DNA of 64,000 nucleotides from Geojedonia litorea (GCF_042654525.1 NZ_JBHSGP010000014.1:1-64000); one strand, 5' to 3'; counted from the first letter of the stretch, positions 43,334 to 52,230 are shown. Numbers and translations: made by a program. Notes: generated from the letters alone by a model not told the origin.

Positions 43334-45841
43334 TTATATTAATCCAAACTGTTCAAAATGATGATTTAAATGCTTTCTTTCTAGCAAATACCATTCGTAT
43401 CTGTTCATATCTCCAAAAACTGTATTTTTTAAAACAGCTTCAGGATTTTCTTTAAAGAAATTTAAATAGTCTTGTCTAGCCTCAAGCATTTTGGTTTTTG
43501 CTACTTCTAAATTGTCGTGCTTTGTGTTTTTGATTTTTGATTTTTCAGCCAACGGGAAATCGTATTCACGAGGCATTTTATCATAATTGTATAAGGTTGC
43601 ATGTACCTTTTCTAGAATCTTTTCTGGGGTTGAAATCTCAAAATCCTGAATTTCCCCAGAGGCAATTCTATACGTATATTCCAAATGTTCAACCATATGC
43701 TGTGGTGTCATTGTACCCCAAAGAGCTTGAGTTTCAGGTTTCAAATTTGACAGACATTCGTTAATTTTCTCATCGGTCATTTCCACAAAAGTTTCCTGTT
43801 TTTTCTGAACCATAGTGAGGACTGTTGCCAGCGCCACTAACTCATCATCAGCATCAAAAATTTCTGCAAACCATTTGACAATTCCACTAGGATGCTCAGT
43901 AGATACAACATCGCGATCTACTTTTTGCTTACAGGTCAGGCGTACATAAATGGTATCGTTATGATACAAAGGACGTAAGAAACGACATTCTTCTAATCCG
44001 TAATTAGCTGAAACTGGTCCTTTATTTGGATACACAAATAAGCCTGCTGCTGCAGAGATAATGAAATACCCATGAGCTGTTCGCTTTTCAAAAATACTTC
44101 CGTCTAAAGAGGTAATATCTGTATGTGCATAGAAATGATCCCAAGTGACATTCGCGAAATTGATAATATCTGTATCAGTAATAGTACGCTTATGCGTTTT
44201 CATAGACATTCCTGGTTGAATGTCTTCCCAATGGTATTTAAATGGATGCTGTTCTGCTTCCTTATATTTTGCATTTTGCTGATAAATCCCGGTAATTTCG
44301 GTAATTGTAGTTGGTGACCCTTGAATTGCTGTACGTTGTAAATAATGTTTTATACCTCGCACGCCTCCCATTTCTTCGCCTCCTCCAGCACGTCCAGGGC
44401 CTCCGTGAACTAAACTAGGCAACGGTGAGCCATGACCTGTACTTTCTTTCGCCATTTCACGATTGATAACCAAAATACGTCCATGATGTGATGCGGCATT
44501 GACTACATAATCTTTCGCAATTTTATCATCATAAGTTGCTATTGAAGACACTAAAGAGCCTTTACCCATTTGTGCTAAAGTAATGGCTTCGTCTAAATTT
44601 TTATATGGCATAATGGTACTAACGGGACCAAAAGCTTCGCGTTCATGAATGATCGTATTTTTAAATGGATGGTCTGCTCTTAATAAAATTGGACTTATGA
44701 AAGCGCCTTTTTTTGCATCAGCTCCAATGGTTTCAATTTTATCTAAATTTCCATAAACTATTTGTGCTTCTTTTGCTAAATCGTTTATAGAATTACGAAC
44801 CGCCTGAACTTGCTGTTGGCTAACTAAAGAGCCCATTCTAACCTCTTTTAGTCTTGGATCTCCAATAGTAATTTTATCAAGCTCTTTTCCTAAAGCCACT
44901 TGAACATCTTCTACTAATTTTTCAGGAACAATGATTCTACGAATTGCCGTACATTTTTGTCCTGCTTTTACAGTCATTTCTTTTCTGACCTCTTTAATGA
45001 ACAAGTCGAATTCTGGTGTTCCAGGAACAGCATCTTCTCCTAATATAGAGGCATTTAAGGAATCAGCTTCCATCGTAAACGGAACAGATTCTTGAATTAA
45101 TCTAGGATGTGCTTTAAGTAATCGTCCTGTTTGAGCAGAACCTGTAAACGTAACAACATCTTGAGATTCTACAGTATCTAATATATTTTTAACTGTTCCG
45201 TTGATGATTTGCAGTGCACCTTCCGGTAAAATTCCTGAAGCAATAATTTCTCTAGCAACAGCTTCAGCTAAATAAGAAGATGATGGTGCAGGTAACACCA
45301 CTGCAGGAACACCTGCCATCCAATTCACAGCACATTTTTCTAACATGCCCCAAACCGGAAAATTGAAAGCGTTTATATGTACAGCAACTCCTTTTTTAGG
45401 TACCATAATATGGTGTGCCATAAAGCGTCCGCCACGAGATAAATCGATGGCATCACCTTCTACATGATAAGGTTGATTTGGGAATAATTTTCGCAACGAA
45501 GCGTTTGCAAATAAATTTCCGAATCCGCCTTCGATATCTATCCAGCTGTCTACTCGTGTGGCACCAGTACGGTAGCTTAATTCGTAAAAGGCTTCTTTTC
45601 GTTTGTTCAAGTAAAATGCTAACTTTTTAAGCATGTTACCACGTTCTTGAAAGGTCATTTTGCGAAGTACTTCCCCGCCTTTGGTTCTTCCATAATTGAG
45701 AATTTCTGGAACGTCTAAACCCTCGATGGCGACTTTTGAAAAAGCTTCACCGGTAACGGCATCCAACACTGGAACCCCTTCCTCTTTACCTTCTGTCCAT
45801 TGTCCTTGAACGTAATGTTGTATTTTTTTCATACTCTTCAA
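43334..45841 (-). CDS. paaZ: PaaZ bifunctional ring-cleavage enzyme with extra C-terminal domain
   Basis: 835 residues: aldehyde dehydrogenase domain (about 1-520) with Glu258 (FTMEADS) and Cys297 (AGQKCTAIRR), then a MaoC-type R-hydratase domain (about 535-680) with FANVTWDHFYAHTD and AHGYFIISAAAGLF. It opens oxepin-CoA and oxidises the semialdehyde. E. coli PaaZ is about 681 residues; here about 150 residues follow, with LWGTMTPQHMVEHLEYTYRI and HLNHHFEQFG, resembling the DinB/DUF1569 four-helix fold. A second ATG at 45832 is an equally possible start. Confidence 0.95.
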   Translation of the reverse strand: MKSMKKIQHYVQGQWTEGKEEGVPVLDAVTGEAFSKVAIEGLDVPEILNYGRTKGGEVLRKMTFQERGNMLKKLAFYLNKRKEAFYELSYRTGATRVDSWIDIEGGFGNLFANASLRKLFPNQPYHVEGDAIDLSRGGRFMAHHIMVPKKGVAVHINAFNFPVWGMLEKCAVNWMAGVPAVVLPAPSSSYLAEAVAREIIASGILPEGALQIINGTVKNILDTVESQDVVTFTGSAQTGRLLKAHPRLIQESVPFTMEADSLNASILGEDAVPGTPEFDLFIKEVRKEMTVKAGQKCTAIRRIIVPEKLVEDVQVALGKELDKITIGDPRLKEVRMGSLVSQQQVQAVRNSINDLAKEAQIVYGNLDKIETIGADAKKGAFISPILLRADHPFKNTIIHEREAFGPVSTIMPYKNLDEAITLAQMGKGSLVSSIATYDDKIAKDYVVNAASHHGRILVINREMAKESTGHGSPLPSLVHGGPGRAGGGEEMGGVRGIKHYLQRTAIQGSPTTITEITGIYQQNAKYKEAEQHPFKYHWEDIQPGMSMKTHKRTITDTDIINFANVTWDHFYAHTDITSLDGSIFEKRTAHGYFIISAAAGLFVYPNKGPVSANYGLEECRFLRPLYHNDTIYVRLTCKQKVDRDVVSTEHPSGIVKWFAEIFDADDELVALATVLTMVQKKQETFVEMTDEKINECLSNLKPETQALWGTMTPQHMVEHLEYTYRIASGEIQDFEISTPEKILEKVHATLYNYDKMPREYDFPLAEKSKIKNTKHDNLEVAKTKMLEARQDYLNFFKENPEAVLKNTVFGDMNRYEWYLLERKHLNHHFEQFGLI

Positions 45842-45843
45842 TT

Positions 45844-45895
45844 GAGACCTCTAGCTTCTCGACTCCGCTCGAAGTGACTGCTCGAGGTGACATTT
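45844..45895 (+). repeat. Repeat family B, double copy between paaJ and paaZ
   Basis: Fills the whole intergenic gap: GAGACCTCTAGCTTCTCGAC, then TCCGCTCGAAGTGAC and a second partial unit GCTCGAGGTGACATTTG. It shares GAGACCTCT and CTCGACTCCGCTCGA with the E1 insertion at 38709-38738. Confidence 0.7.
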
Positions 45896-45896
45896 G

Positions 45897-47108
45897 TTAT
45901 AAATTTACATTTTCTATCACACAAGCATAACCTTGTCCCACACCAATACACATCGTAATTAATGCGTAGCGTTTGTTTTGTTCTTGCAATTCCAAAGCTG
46001 CCGAATGGGCAATTCTTGCACCAGTCACTCCAAGTGGATGACCAATAGCTATAGATCCTCCATTTGGATTTAATCTCACATCGTCATCTTTCAATCCCCA
46101 AGCTCTTGTGCAGGCTAAAGCTTGTGCAGCAAATGCTTCGTTAAGCTCTATAATATCCATATCTTTCATTGTTAATCCTGCTTTGGCTAATGCTTTATTT
46201 GAGGCTTCAACTGGTCCAATTCCCATAATTCTTGGTTCTACACCAACAACCGCCGAGCTCACAATTCTAGCTAATGGTTTTAAATTATATTTTTTTACTG
46301 CATCTTCAGACGCAATAATAGTTGCGGCAGCTCCATCATTTAATCCAGATGAATTTCCTGCAGTTACACTTCCTCCTTCTGCTTTAAAGGCACCTCGTAA
46401 TTTTGCTAGAACTTCTAGAGATGTATTTGGTTTTACGAACTCATCTTTTTCAAATTTAATGGGGTCTTTTTTACGCTGTGGAATTTCAACTGTTACAATT
46501 TCTTTGGCTAAACGACCATTTTCTTGGGCTCTACTCGCTTTCATCTGGCTCCAATACGCAAATTTATCTTGGTCTTCTCGTGAGATGTTATACTTTTCAA
46601 CCAAATTTTCGGCAGTATTCCCCATGCCATCAGTTCCATATAGTTTTTGCATTTTGGGATTGATAAATCGCCATCCAAAACTAGAATCATACATTTTGGC
46701 ATCAGTTCCAAAACCTGTTGAAGGTTTCGCGATGACATATGGTCCTCTTGTCATATTTTCAACACCTCCTGCAATAAACACATCGCCATCGCCTGCTTTA
46801 ATTGCTCTATTTGCGTGAATAATAGCTGATAATCCTGAACTACATAAACGATTGACTGTTTCTCCAGGAACTGTAAACGGCAACCCTGCCAAAAGTGAAG
46901 CCATTCTCGCGACATTACGGTTATCTTCGCCGGCTTGATTGGCGCAACCTAATATAACATCGTCATAGGCTTCTTTTGGAATGTTTGGGTTTCGTTTTAC
47001 GATTTCTTCAATTACTAAAGCGGCTAAATCGTCTGTACGAACAGCTGATAATGTGCCTTGGTAACTTCCTATTGGTGTTCTTATTCCGTCTATGATGTAT
47101 GCTTCCAT
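45897..47108 (-). CDS. paaJ: 3-oxoadipyl-CoA thiolase
   Basis: 403 residues of type II thiolase: nucleophilic Cys in VNRLCSSGLSAI (about 91), NEAFAAQALA, GHPLGVTGARI, and the C-terminal Cys in MCIGVGQG. Cleaves 3-oxoadipyl-CoA to acetyl-CoA and succinyl-CoA and, in the phenylacetate route, also 3-oxo-5,6-dehydrosuberyl-CoA. MEAYIIDGIRTPIGSYQG at the start fits the PaaJ/PcaF group, and its place between paaI and paaZ supports the symbol. Confidence 0.94.
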   Translation of the reverse strand: MEAYIIDGIRTPIGSYQGTLSAVRTDDLAALVIEEIVKRNPNIPKEAYDDVILGCANQAGEDNRNVARMASLLAGLPFTVPGETVNRLCSSGLSAIIHANRAIKAGDGDVFIAGGVENMTRGPYVIAKPSTGFGTDAKMYDSSFGWRFINPKMQKLYGTDGMGNTAENLVEKYNISREDQDKFAYWSQMKASRAQENGRLAKEIVTVEIPQRKKDPIKFEKDEFVKPNTSLEVLAKLRGAFKAEGGSVTAGNSSGLNDGAAATIIASEDAVKKYNLKPLARIVSSAVVGVEPRIMGIGPVEASNKALAKAGLTMKDMDIIELNEAFAAQALACTRAWGLKDDDVRLNPNGGSIAIGHPLGVTGARIAHSAALELQEQNKRYALITMCIGVGQGYACVIENVNL

Positions 47109-47111
47109 GTT

Positions 47112-47152
47112 TTAAATTGAAATCGAAGTTGAAATTGAACTTCGAATTAATA
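47112..47152. repeat. AAGTTGAA-type intergenic repeat
   Basis: TTGAAATCGAAGTTGAAATT then GAACTTCGAATTAATATT between paaI and paaJ. A similar run (AATCGAAGTTGAAAATGAAA) lies between paaB and paaA at 52162-52190. AT-rich and imperfectly palindromic (TCGAAGTT/AACTTCGA). Confidence 0.45.
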
Positions 47153-47155
47153 TTT

Positions 47156-47563
47156 TTATTTTTCCCAATCTTTTTGAGTACGATACACAACACCCTTAAA
47201 AAGTGCTACTAATTCTTCGCCTCGTTTGACTTCAATCACATTGAAGCCTAATTTATTATTCACTTTTTCTATCACTGATTCGGCAACTAAATAATCGCCT
47301 TCATTTAATGCTTCAATATGATTAATGCTTGTTTCAATAGAAACGGCATATTTTCCATGCGTATTTGCTGCAAAACCGAAAGCCGTATCGGCCAAGGTAT
47401 AACTAATACCTCCATGCGCATAATTCATGCTGTTGAGCATGTCTTTTCTAATGGTCATCGCTACTTTACAACGGCCTAATTCACATTCTAAAATCTCAAT
47501 TCCCATCCATTGACTGAAAGCGTCTTGAGATAACATTTTATATGGTATAGCTTCACCTTTCAT
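47156..47563 (-). CDS. paaI: Hotdog-fold acyl-CoA thioesterase PaaI
   Basis: 135 residues of the PaaI hotdog family: CKVAMTIRKDMLNSMNYAHG followed by GISYTLADTAFGFAANTHG, with the Asp of LADTAF in the expected catalytic position, and SIETSINHIEALNEGD. Removes CoA from ring-hydroxylated phenylacetyl-CoA species, rescuing CoA when the pathway stalls. Start overlaps the paaH stop by 1 bp. Confidence 0.93.
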   Translation of the reverse strand: MKGEAIPYKMLSQDAFSQWMGIEILECELGRCKVAMTIRKDMLNSMNYAHGGISYTLADTAFGFAANTHGKYAVSIETSINHIEALNEGDYLVAESVIEKVNNKLGFNVIEVKRGEELVALFKGVVYRTQKDWEK

Positions 47564-48717
47564 TAAAAGAATGTTTTCTTTTCTTTATTCATTTTTCGTA
47601 ATAAAGGACTGCAACGATATCTGTCTTCATGATACTCATTATACAGTTCATCCATTTTAGACACACACCAATTGATCCCTTTTTCGTCTGCCCAAGCCAA
47701 TAAACCTTTAGGGTAATTGACTCCTTTGGTCATGGCATTATCAATATCTTCTGCTGAAGCAATATTTAAAAATAAAGCATCGGCCGCTTCGTTAATGAGC
47801 ATGACTAAAACTCTATCAAAAATAGTTTTTGCTAATGCAGCATCTTCTTTTGGTTCTGGTTTTACAGCTTCTTCAGAATAATCGTAATACCCTTTTCCTG
47901 ATTTTCTTCCTAAATAGCCTGCTTCAGCAAAACGTTTTTGAGTAAAAGCTGGTTTGTATCTTGGGTCGAAATAAAATGCAGCAAACACAGTTTCTGTTAC
48001 TGTATAATTGACATCATTTCCGATAAAATCCATTAACTCAAATGGCCCCATTCTAAATCCACCCAACGTTTTTAAACTGTGATCTATAGTTGCAAAATCA
48101 GCAATACCTTCTTCATAAATTCGTAAGGATTCTCCATAGAATGGTCTTGCCACGCGGTTAACAATAAAACCTGGCGTGTCTTTGGCTATGGCTACCGTTT
48201 TATTCCATTCAGTAATTGTTTGTACTGCTTTTTCCAAAACACTTTTAGAGGTTTGAATCGCAGGAATGACCTCAACCAACTGCATTAATGGTGCTGGATT
48301 GAAAAAATGGATACCGATACAACGTTCTGGTTTTCTTAATGAGGCGGCTATTGAAGCTATAGACAACGATGAAGTATTAGAAGCTATGATGCAACTTTCT
48401 GAAACATAACTTTCCAATTCTGAAAGAACCGTTTTTTTGACGTCAAGTTTCTCTATAATAGCTTCAATTACTAGATCAGATTCTTCAAAGTCTCTCAAAC
48501 GATCACTATAACTAATATTGGTTTGAATTCTTTCCGCTTCTTCAGAATCAATTCTTCCCTTCTCAACCAAGCGAGCTAATATTTTCTCTAAAGATGCTTT
48601 TGCTTTAAATAAAGCCCCTTGATTTGTATCGTATAGCTTAACCGTACAACCTGCCGATGCTGCAACTTGCGCTATGCCGCTTCCCATGGTTCCGCTTCCA
48701 ATTATTCCTACATTCAT
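47563..48717 (-). CDS. paaH: 3-hydroxyacyl-CoA dehydrogenase PaaH
   Basis: 384 residues: Rossmann start MNVGIIGSGTMGSGIAQVAA, catalytic His in ERCIGIHFFNPAPLM, Asn-Thr in IASNTSSLS, TPGFIVNRVARPFYGE at the domain junction, then two C-terminal 3HCDH helical domains (FRMGPFELMDFIGND and YPKGLLAWADE). Oxidises 3-hydroxyadipyl-CoA with NAD. Shorter than E. coli PaaH (about 475), with a single full plus a partial C-terminal domain. Lies between the PLP enzyme gene and paaI. Confidence 0.94.
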   Translation of the reverse strand: MNVGIIGSGTMGSGIAQVAASAGCTVKLYDTNQGALFKAKASLEKILARLVEKGRIDSEEAERIQTNISYSDRLRDFEESDLVIEAIIEKLDVKKTVLSELESYVSESCIIASNTSSLSIASIAASLRKPERCIGIHFFNPAPLMQLVEVIPAIQTSKSVLEKAVQTITEWNKTVAIAKDTPGFIVNRVARPFYGESLRIYEEGIADFATIDHSLKTLGGFRMGPFELMDFIGNDVNYTVTETVFAAFYFDPRYKPAFTQKRFAEAGYLGRKSGKGYYDYSEEAVKPEPKEDAALAKTIFDRVLVMLINEAADALFLNIASAEDIDNAMTKGVNYPKGLLAWADEKGINWCVSKMDELYNEYHEDRYRCSPLLRKMNKEKKTFF

Positions 48718-48726
48718 AATTTTTAT

Positions 48727-49665
48727 TTAAAAAGGCAGATTGGTTACATCTACATTTCCGCCGGAGATAATGATTCCGACGCTTTTATTTTTATAATCTT
48801 CTTTGTCTTTAATTAATGCAGCGAAAGCTACCGCGCTCGAAGGTTCAATTACAATCTTCATACGTTCCCATATCAACTTCATTGCTTCAATAATTTCATG
48901 TTCCTCAACTCTAATTATAGAATTTACATGTTCTTTTATGATTGGAAAATTTCGATCCCCTAAAAAGGTACGCAATCCATCAGCTATTGTAGTTGCGCCA
49001 TTGTTATTTAATTGAATTTTACCCGCTTTTAACGAACGATAAGCATCATCGGCATTTTTAGGTTCGCCACCAACTACCTTACAGTTATTTGAAAAGTATT
49101 TAGCGGCCAAAGCTGTACCTGCAATCAAACCACCACCACCAACTGGTGTGAATATATAATCTAATTCTGGATGCTCATCCAATAGTTCTATAGCTGCCGT
49201 TCCCTGACCATGAATCACATCGTCATTATTTGAAGGATGTATAAATGTTGCGCCTGTTTCTTTTTTAACCTTTTCTGCCATTTGCTCACGGGCAGTTGCC
49301 GTGGATTCGCTTTCAATAATATGCCCTTTGTAACCTTTTACTGCATTCTTCTTTACTTGTGGCGCGTTTTCAGGCATCACAATATAGGCTTCAATTCCAA
49401 TTTTATTTGCAGCCAAAGACAAAGCCTGAGCGAAATTACCAGAGGAATGCGTAACGACACCTTTTTTTCTATCGACTTCTGACAAATTTAAAATGGCATT
49501 TGCTGCGCCACGCATTTTAAAAGCTCCCATTTTTTGAAAATTCTCGCATTTAAAGAACACACTACATCCTGTTATCTCGTTGATTAATTGCGAAGACAAC
49601 ACAGGGGTTTTGTGAATGTATGGTTTCACACGATTGTGTACTTGTATGAGAAATTCTTTGTTCAC
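48727..49665 (-). CDS. Threonine/serine dehydratase-like PLP enzyme
   Basis: 312 residues, fold-type II PLP enzyme: PLP Lys in FQKMGAFKMRGAANAI, SSGNFAQALSLAA (phosphate/substrate loop), PVGGGGLIAGTALAA, and IISGGNVD near the end. It lacks the regulatory ACT domain of biosynthetic IlvA and matches catabolic threonine dehydratase or serine racemase. It sits between paaG and paaH with a 1-bp overlap to paaG, so it is cotranscribed, yet has no step in the phenylacetate pathway. Substrate cannot be told from sequence. Confidence 0.88.
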   Translation of the reverse strand: MNKEFLIQVHNRVKPYIHKTPVLSSQLINEITGCSVFFKCENFQKMGAFKMRGAANAILNLSEVDRKKGVVTHSSGNFAQALSLAANKIGIEAYIVMPENAPQVKKNAVKGYKGHIIESESTATAREQMAEKVKKETGATFIHPSNNDDVIHGQGTAAIELLDEHPELDYIFTPVGGGGLIAGTALAAKYFSNNCKVVGGEPKNADDAYRSLKAGKIQLNNNGATTIADGLRTFLGDRNFPIIKEHVNSIIRVEEHEIIEAMKLIWERMKIVIEPSSAVAFAALIKDKEDYKNKSVGIIISGGNVDVTNLPF

Positions 49666-50447
49666 TACTTGCCTTTAAATGTTGGTTGCCTTTTTTCTAC
49701 AAATGCCGAAACGCCTTCGGCATAATCATCGGTTCCTGCTGCTTCAATTTGATATTTAGATTCTAATGCTAGTTGCTGCTCTAATGTATTGGTCAACGAT
49801 TGATTTAAACTTTTCTTTATCAATCCAAGAGCTTTGGTTGGCATGTTAGCCATTTTTAGTGCCAATTTTTGTACTTCCTCTTCAAAATTTTCTAAAGGAA
49901 TCACTTTGTAAATCATTCCTATGCGTTCGGCTTCTTCTGCAGAAACTTTATCTCCCAACATGGCTAATGCCGATGCCTTTTGAAACCCTATAAGTCTTGG
50001 CAAGAAAAATGTTCCTGCGCTATCTGGAATCAAACCTATTAAACTAAACGCTTGAATAAAACTTACTTTTTCATGTGCTACAACCACATCACAAGCCAAA
50101 GCAATATTAGCACCAGCACCCGCGGCTACACCGTTAACAGCTCCTATTATGGGTTTTTCAATGGTTCTAATACGAGTAATAATTGGGTTATAATGTTCTT
50201 CTAGAATTTTTTTGAATCCTGGATTAAGTTCCGGTGAGGTGACTTCTTTTAAATCTTGTCCGGCGCAAAAAGCTTTCCCATTGCCCGTTAGAACTATGGC
50301 ACGAACTTCATCATTGTTTTCGCAGGCATCTAAAGTTACTTGTAGTTTTAAAGCCATTTCGCGATTAAAACTATTGAATACTTCAGGTCTGTTAAGCGTA
50401 ATGTACGCTATGCTATTTTCAATTTTTAATAGAATTGAATTGCTCAT
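49665..50447 (-). CDS. paaG: Ring 1,2-epoxyphenylacetyl-CoA isomerase PaaG
   Basis: 260 residues of crotonase fold: AFCAGQDLKEVTSP oxyanion loop, GAGANIALACDVVVA, and FSLIGLIPDSAGTFFLPRLIG with the Asp typical of PaaG-type isomerases. Isomerises the ring epoxide to oxepin-CoA; may also shift double bonds later. Follows paaD after a 118-bp gap that carries two repeats, the longest gap in the paaE-paaH stretch. Confidence 0.9.
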   Translation of the reverse strand: MSNSILLKIENSIAYITLNRPEVFNSFNREMALKLQVTLDACENNDEVRAIVLTGNGKAFCAGQDLKEVTSPELNPGFKKILEEHYNPIITRIRTIEKPIIGAVNGVAAGAGANIALACDVVVAHEKVSFIQAFSLIGLIPDSAGTFFLPRLIGFQKASALAMLGDKVSAEEAERIGMIYKVIPLENFEEEVQKLALKMANMPTKALGLIKKSLNQSLTNTLEQQLALESKYQIEAAGTDDYAEGVSAFVEKRQPTFKGK

Positions 50448-50455
50448 ATCTTTTG

Positions 50456-50476
50456 TTCCTGAATATGCAGGAATCT
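50456..50476 (+). repeat. Solo palindrome, family A
   Basis: TTCCTG-AATATG-CAGGAATCT, arms of 6 bp, followed by AATT. Same family and 3' flank as the GIY-YIG element ends. Located just upstream of the paaG start. Confidence 0.6.
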
Positions 50477-50519
50477 AATTAATTAAACTTCTTCTTATTC
50501 TTGATGAGATCTTGAAACA

Positions 50520-50544
50520 ACACTTCGACGAGCTCAGTGTGACA
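50520..50544 (+). repeat. Repeat family B, variant copy
   Basis: ACACTTCGACGAGCTCAGTG followed by TGACA; CACT/AGTG arms pair. Core resembles the CTCGACTCCGCTCGAGGTGAC repeats in E1 and before paaZ. It lies in the paaD-paaG gap, 44 bp from the family A palindrome. Confidence 0.55.
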
Positions 50545-50565
50545 ATTCAGGATAACAACAAGATG

Positions 50566-51066
50566 TCACTTCAAACATTTAAAATAATCAAAGGGTTCTT
50601 GGCAATCTTCACACTGAAATTGTGCTTTGCATGCTGTAGAACCAAATTGACTTACCATTTTTGTATTCGTTGACCCACATAGAGGGCATTTCACCATTCT
50701 TTTTCCCTGTAACAACACCTCTTTATCAGCTTCAGGATCTAAAGGCGTAGCTATTCCATAAGCTTCCAAGGCCTTTCTGCCTCTTGGAGTTATCCAATCG
50801 GTGGTCCAAGCAGGAGCAAGTATCAATTCAATTTCAGAATCATAACCGGCTTCATTTAATGCTTTCTTTATATCGTCACCAATAACATCCATAGCCGGAC
50901 AACCACTATAGGTTGGTGTAATCTCAACTCTTGCAACACCATTTTCAACTTTTGCAGAACGAACTACACCCATGTCCATAATGGACAACACCGGAATTTC
51001 AGGATCTGTAACCTGCTCCAGAATTGGAATCAAAATTTCATCTATATGTTGTTCTGTTGCTGTCAT
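50566..51066 (-). CDS. paaD: Phenylacetyl-CoA epoxidase subunit PaaD
   Basis: 166 residues from ATG 51066 (MTATEQHIDEI). Domain of MIP18/DUF59 type (VTDPEIPVLSIMDMGVVRSA, ITPTYSGCPAMDVIG) and a C-terminal zinc-binding tail with CPLCGSTNT and CEDCQEPFDYFKC. PaaD is thought to help mature the Fe centre of the epoxidase. An earlier ATG at 51102 would add 12 residues from a palindrome-like sequence (51076-51097), so the shorter start is preferred. Confidence 0.93.
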   Translation of the reverse strand: MTATEQHIDEILIPILEQVTDPEIPVLSIMDMGVVRSAKVENGVARVEITPTYSGCPAMDVIGDDIKKALNEAGYDSEIELILAPAWTTDWITPRGRKALEAYGIATPLDPEADKEVLLQGKRMVKCPLCGSTNTKMVSQFGSTACKAQFQCEDCQEPFDYFKCLK

Positions 51067-51106
51067 ATTTATGATACTTCTCAAATGAGCTAGAAGTGCC
51101 ATTTTG

Positions 51107-51862
51107 CTACCATGCCATATTAGGGTAGGTACGTTGCATGTACTGTAAATCTGCCAAAATGTATCCCATATGTTCTGTATGAATACCTTTTTTACCTCCC
51201 TTTTGAAAATACTTTGATTCAGGCACTTGAAGTGTTGCTTCTTCTAAAATGTCATTAACTTTATTATAATAGGATTCTTTTAGTTTGGTTACATCAACAC
51301 CAATGCCATCAGAAATCATTAGTTTATCAACTTCTGTTAGATGAAATAATTCATCGGTATAAGTCCAAAGTTCATCAATTGCGGTTTGAATCCGTTTTTT
51401 GCTTTCTTCAGTTCCATCCCCTAATCTCTTTATCCAATCAGATGAAAAGCGTTGATGATAACTCACTTCTTTAATTGACTTGGTTGCAATTGCCGATAAT
51501 GTTAAGTCATTACTTTTCTGTAATTCGTTCAAAAACATGAAGTGATAAACATCGAATAAAAATTGCCTCGCAATGGTATAGCCAAAGTCGGTATTTGGCT
51601 GTTCTACTAATAACACATTTAAATACTCCCGTTCTTTACGAAGCATGGCAATGTTATCTTCGGTTCTTCCATCATTTGCAATTTTAACCGCATATTGATA
51701 ATAGTTTCGAACCTGCCCTAATAAATCCAAAGAAATATTTGTGCAAGCAATATCGGTTTCTAAACTAGGTCCATGACCGCAAAGCTCTCCTAATCTTTGG
51801 CCAAGAATTAATGAATTATCTGCAATGCCTAGTATATATTGATATAGATTTTCGTTTTTCAT
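51107..51862 (-). CDS. paaC: Phenylacetyl-CoA epoxidase subunit PaaC
   Basis: 251 residues, ferritin-like four-helix protein: DNSLILGQRLGELCGHGPSL, ACTNISLDLLGQVRNYYQYA, KEVSYHQRFSSDW and HTEHMGYILADLQYMQRTYP. PaaC is the structural partner of catalytic PaaA and does not itself need a full di-iron site. Start overlaps the paaB stop by 1 bp. Confidence 0.95.
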   Translation of the reverse strand: MKNENLYQYILGIADNSLILGQRLGELCGHGPSLETDIACTNISLDLLGQVRNYYQYAVKIANDGRTEDNIAMLRKEREYLNVLLVEQPNTDFGYTIARQFLFDVYHFMFLNELQKSNDLTLSAIATKSIKEVSYHQRFSSDWIKRLGDGTEESKKRIQTAIDELWTYTDELFHLTEVDKLMISDGIGVDVTKLKESYYNKVNDILEEATLQVPESKYFQKGGKKGIHTEHMGYILADLQYMQRTYPNMAW

Positions 51863-52149
51863 TACATATGTTTTACGTCGTCAGGTAAATCATAAAATGT
51901 TGGATGGCGATACACTTTATCTTGTGCCGGTTCAAACATTTCACCATTGTGTTCTGGGTTGGATGCTGTAATATTTTTACTTTCAACTACCCAGATGCTC
52001 ACACCTTCATTTCTTCTTGTATACACATCGCGAGCATTTTCTAAAGCCATTTCAGCGTCTGCGGCATGTAAACTTCCAAAATGACGATGTTCTAATCCAT
52101 TTTTACTTCTTACGAAGATTTCCCAAAGTGGCCAGTTTTTTGTTCCCAT
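51862..52149 (-). CDS. paaB: Phenylacetyl-CoA epoxidase subunit PaaB
   Basis: 95 residues matching the small PaaB subunit: WPLWEIFVRSKNGLEHRHFG, HAADAEMALENARDVYTRRN, and PAQDKVYRHPTFYDLPD. It bridges PaaA-PaaC heterodimers in the multicomponent epoxidase. Length is the family norm. Follows paaA after 81 bp of AT-rich repeat-like DNA. Confidence 0.96.
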   Translation of the reverse strand: MGTKNWPLWEIFVRSKNGLEHRHFGSLHAADAEMALENARDVYTRRNEGVSIWVVESKNITASNPEHNGEMFEPAQDKVYRHPTFYDLPDDVKHM

Positions 52150-52230
52150 AATTTTTTATATCAAATCGAAGTTGAAAATGAAATTCAATATTCTAAAACT
52201 TCACTTTCTAATTCGGTTCTAAGTTCTAAA

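Noticed and set aside
46108..46818. 236-codon open frame on the plus strand opposite paaJ
   Set aside because: Lies wholly antisense to the thiolase catalytic region; no signal peptide, domain or promoter.
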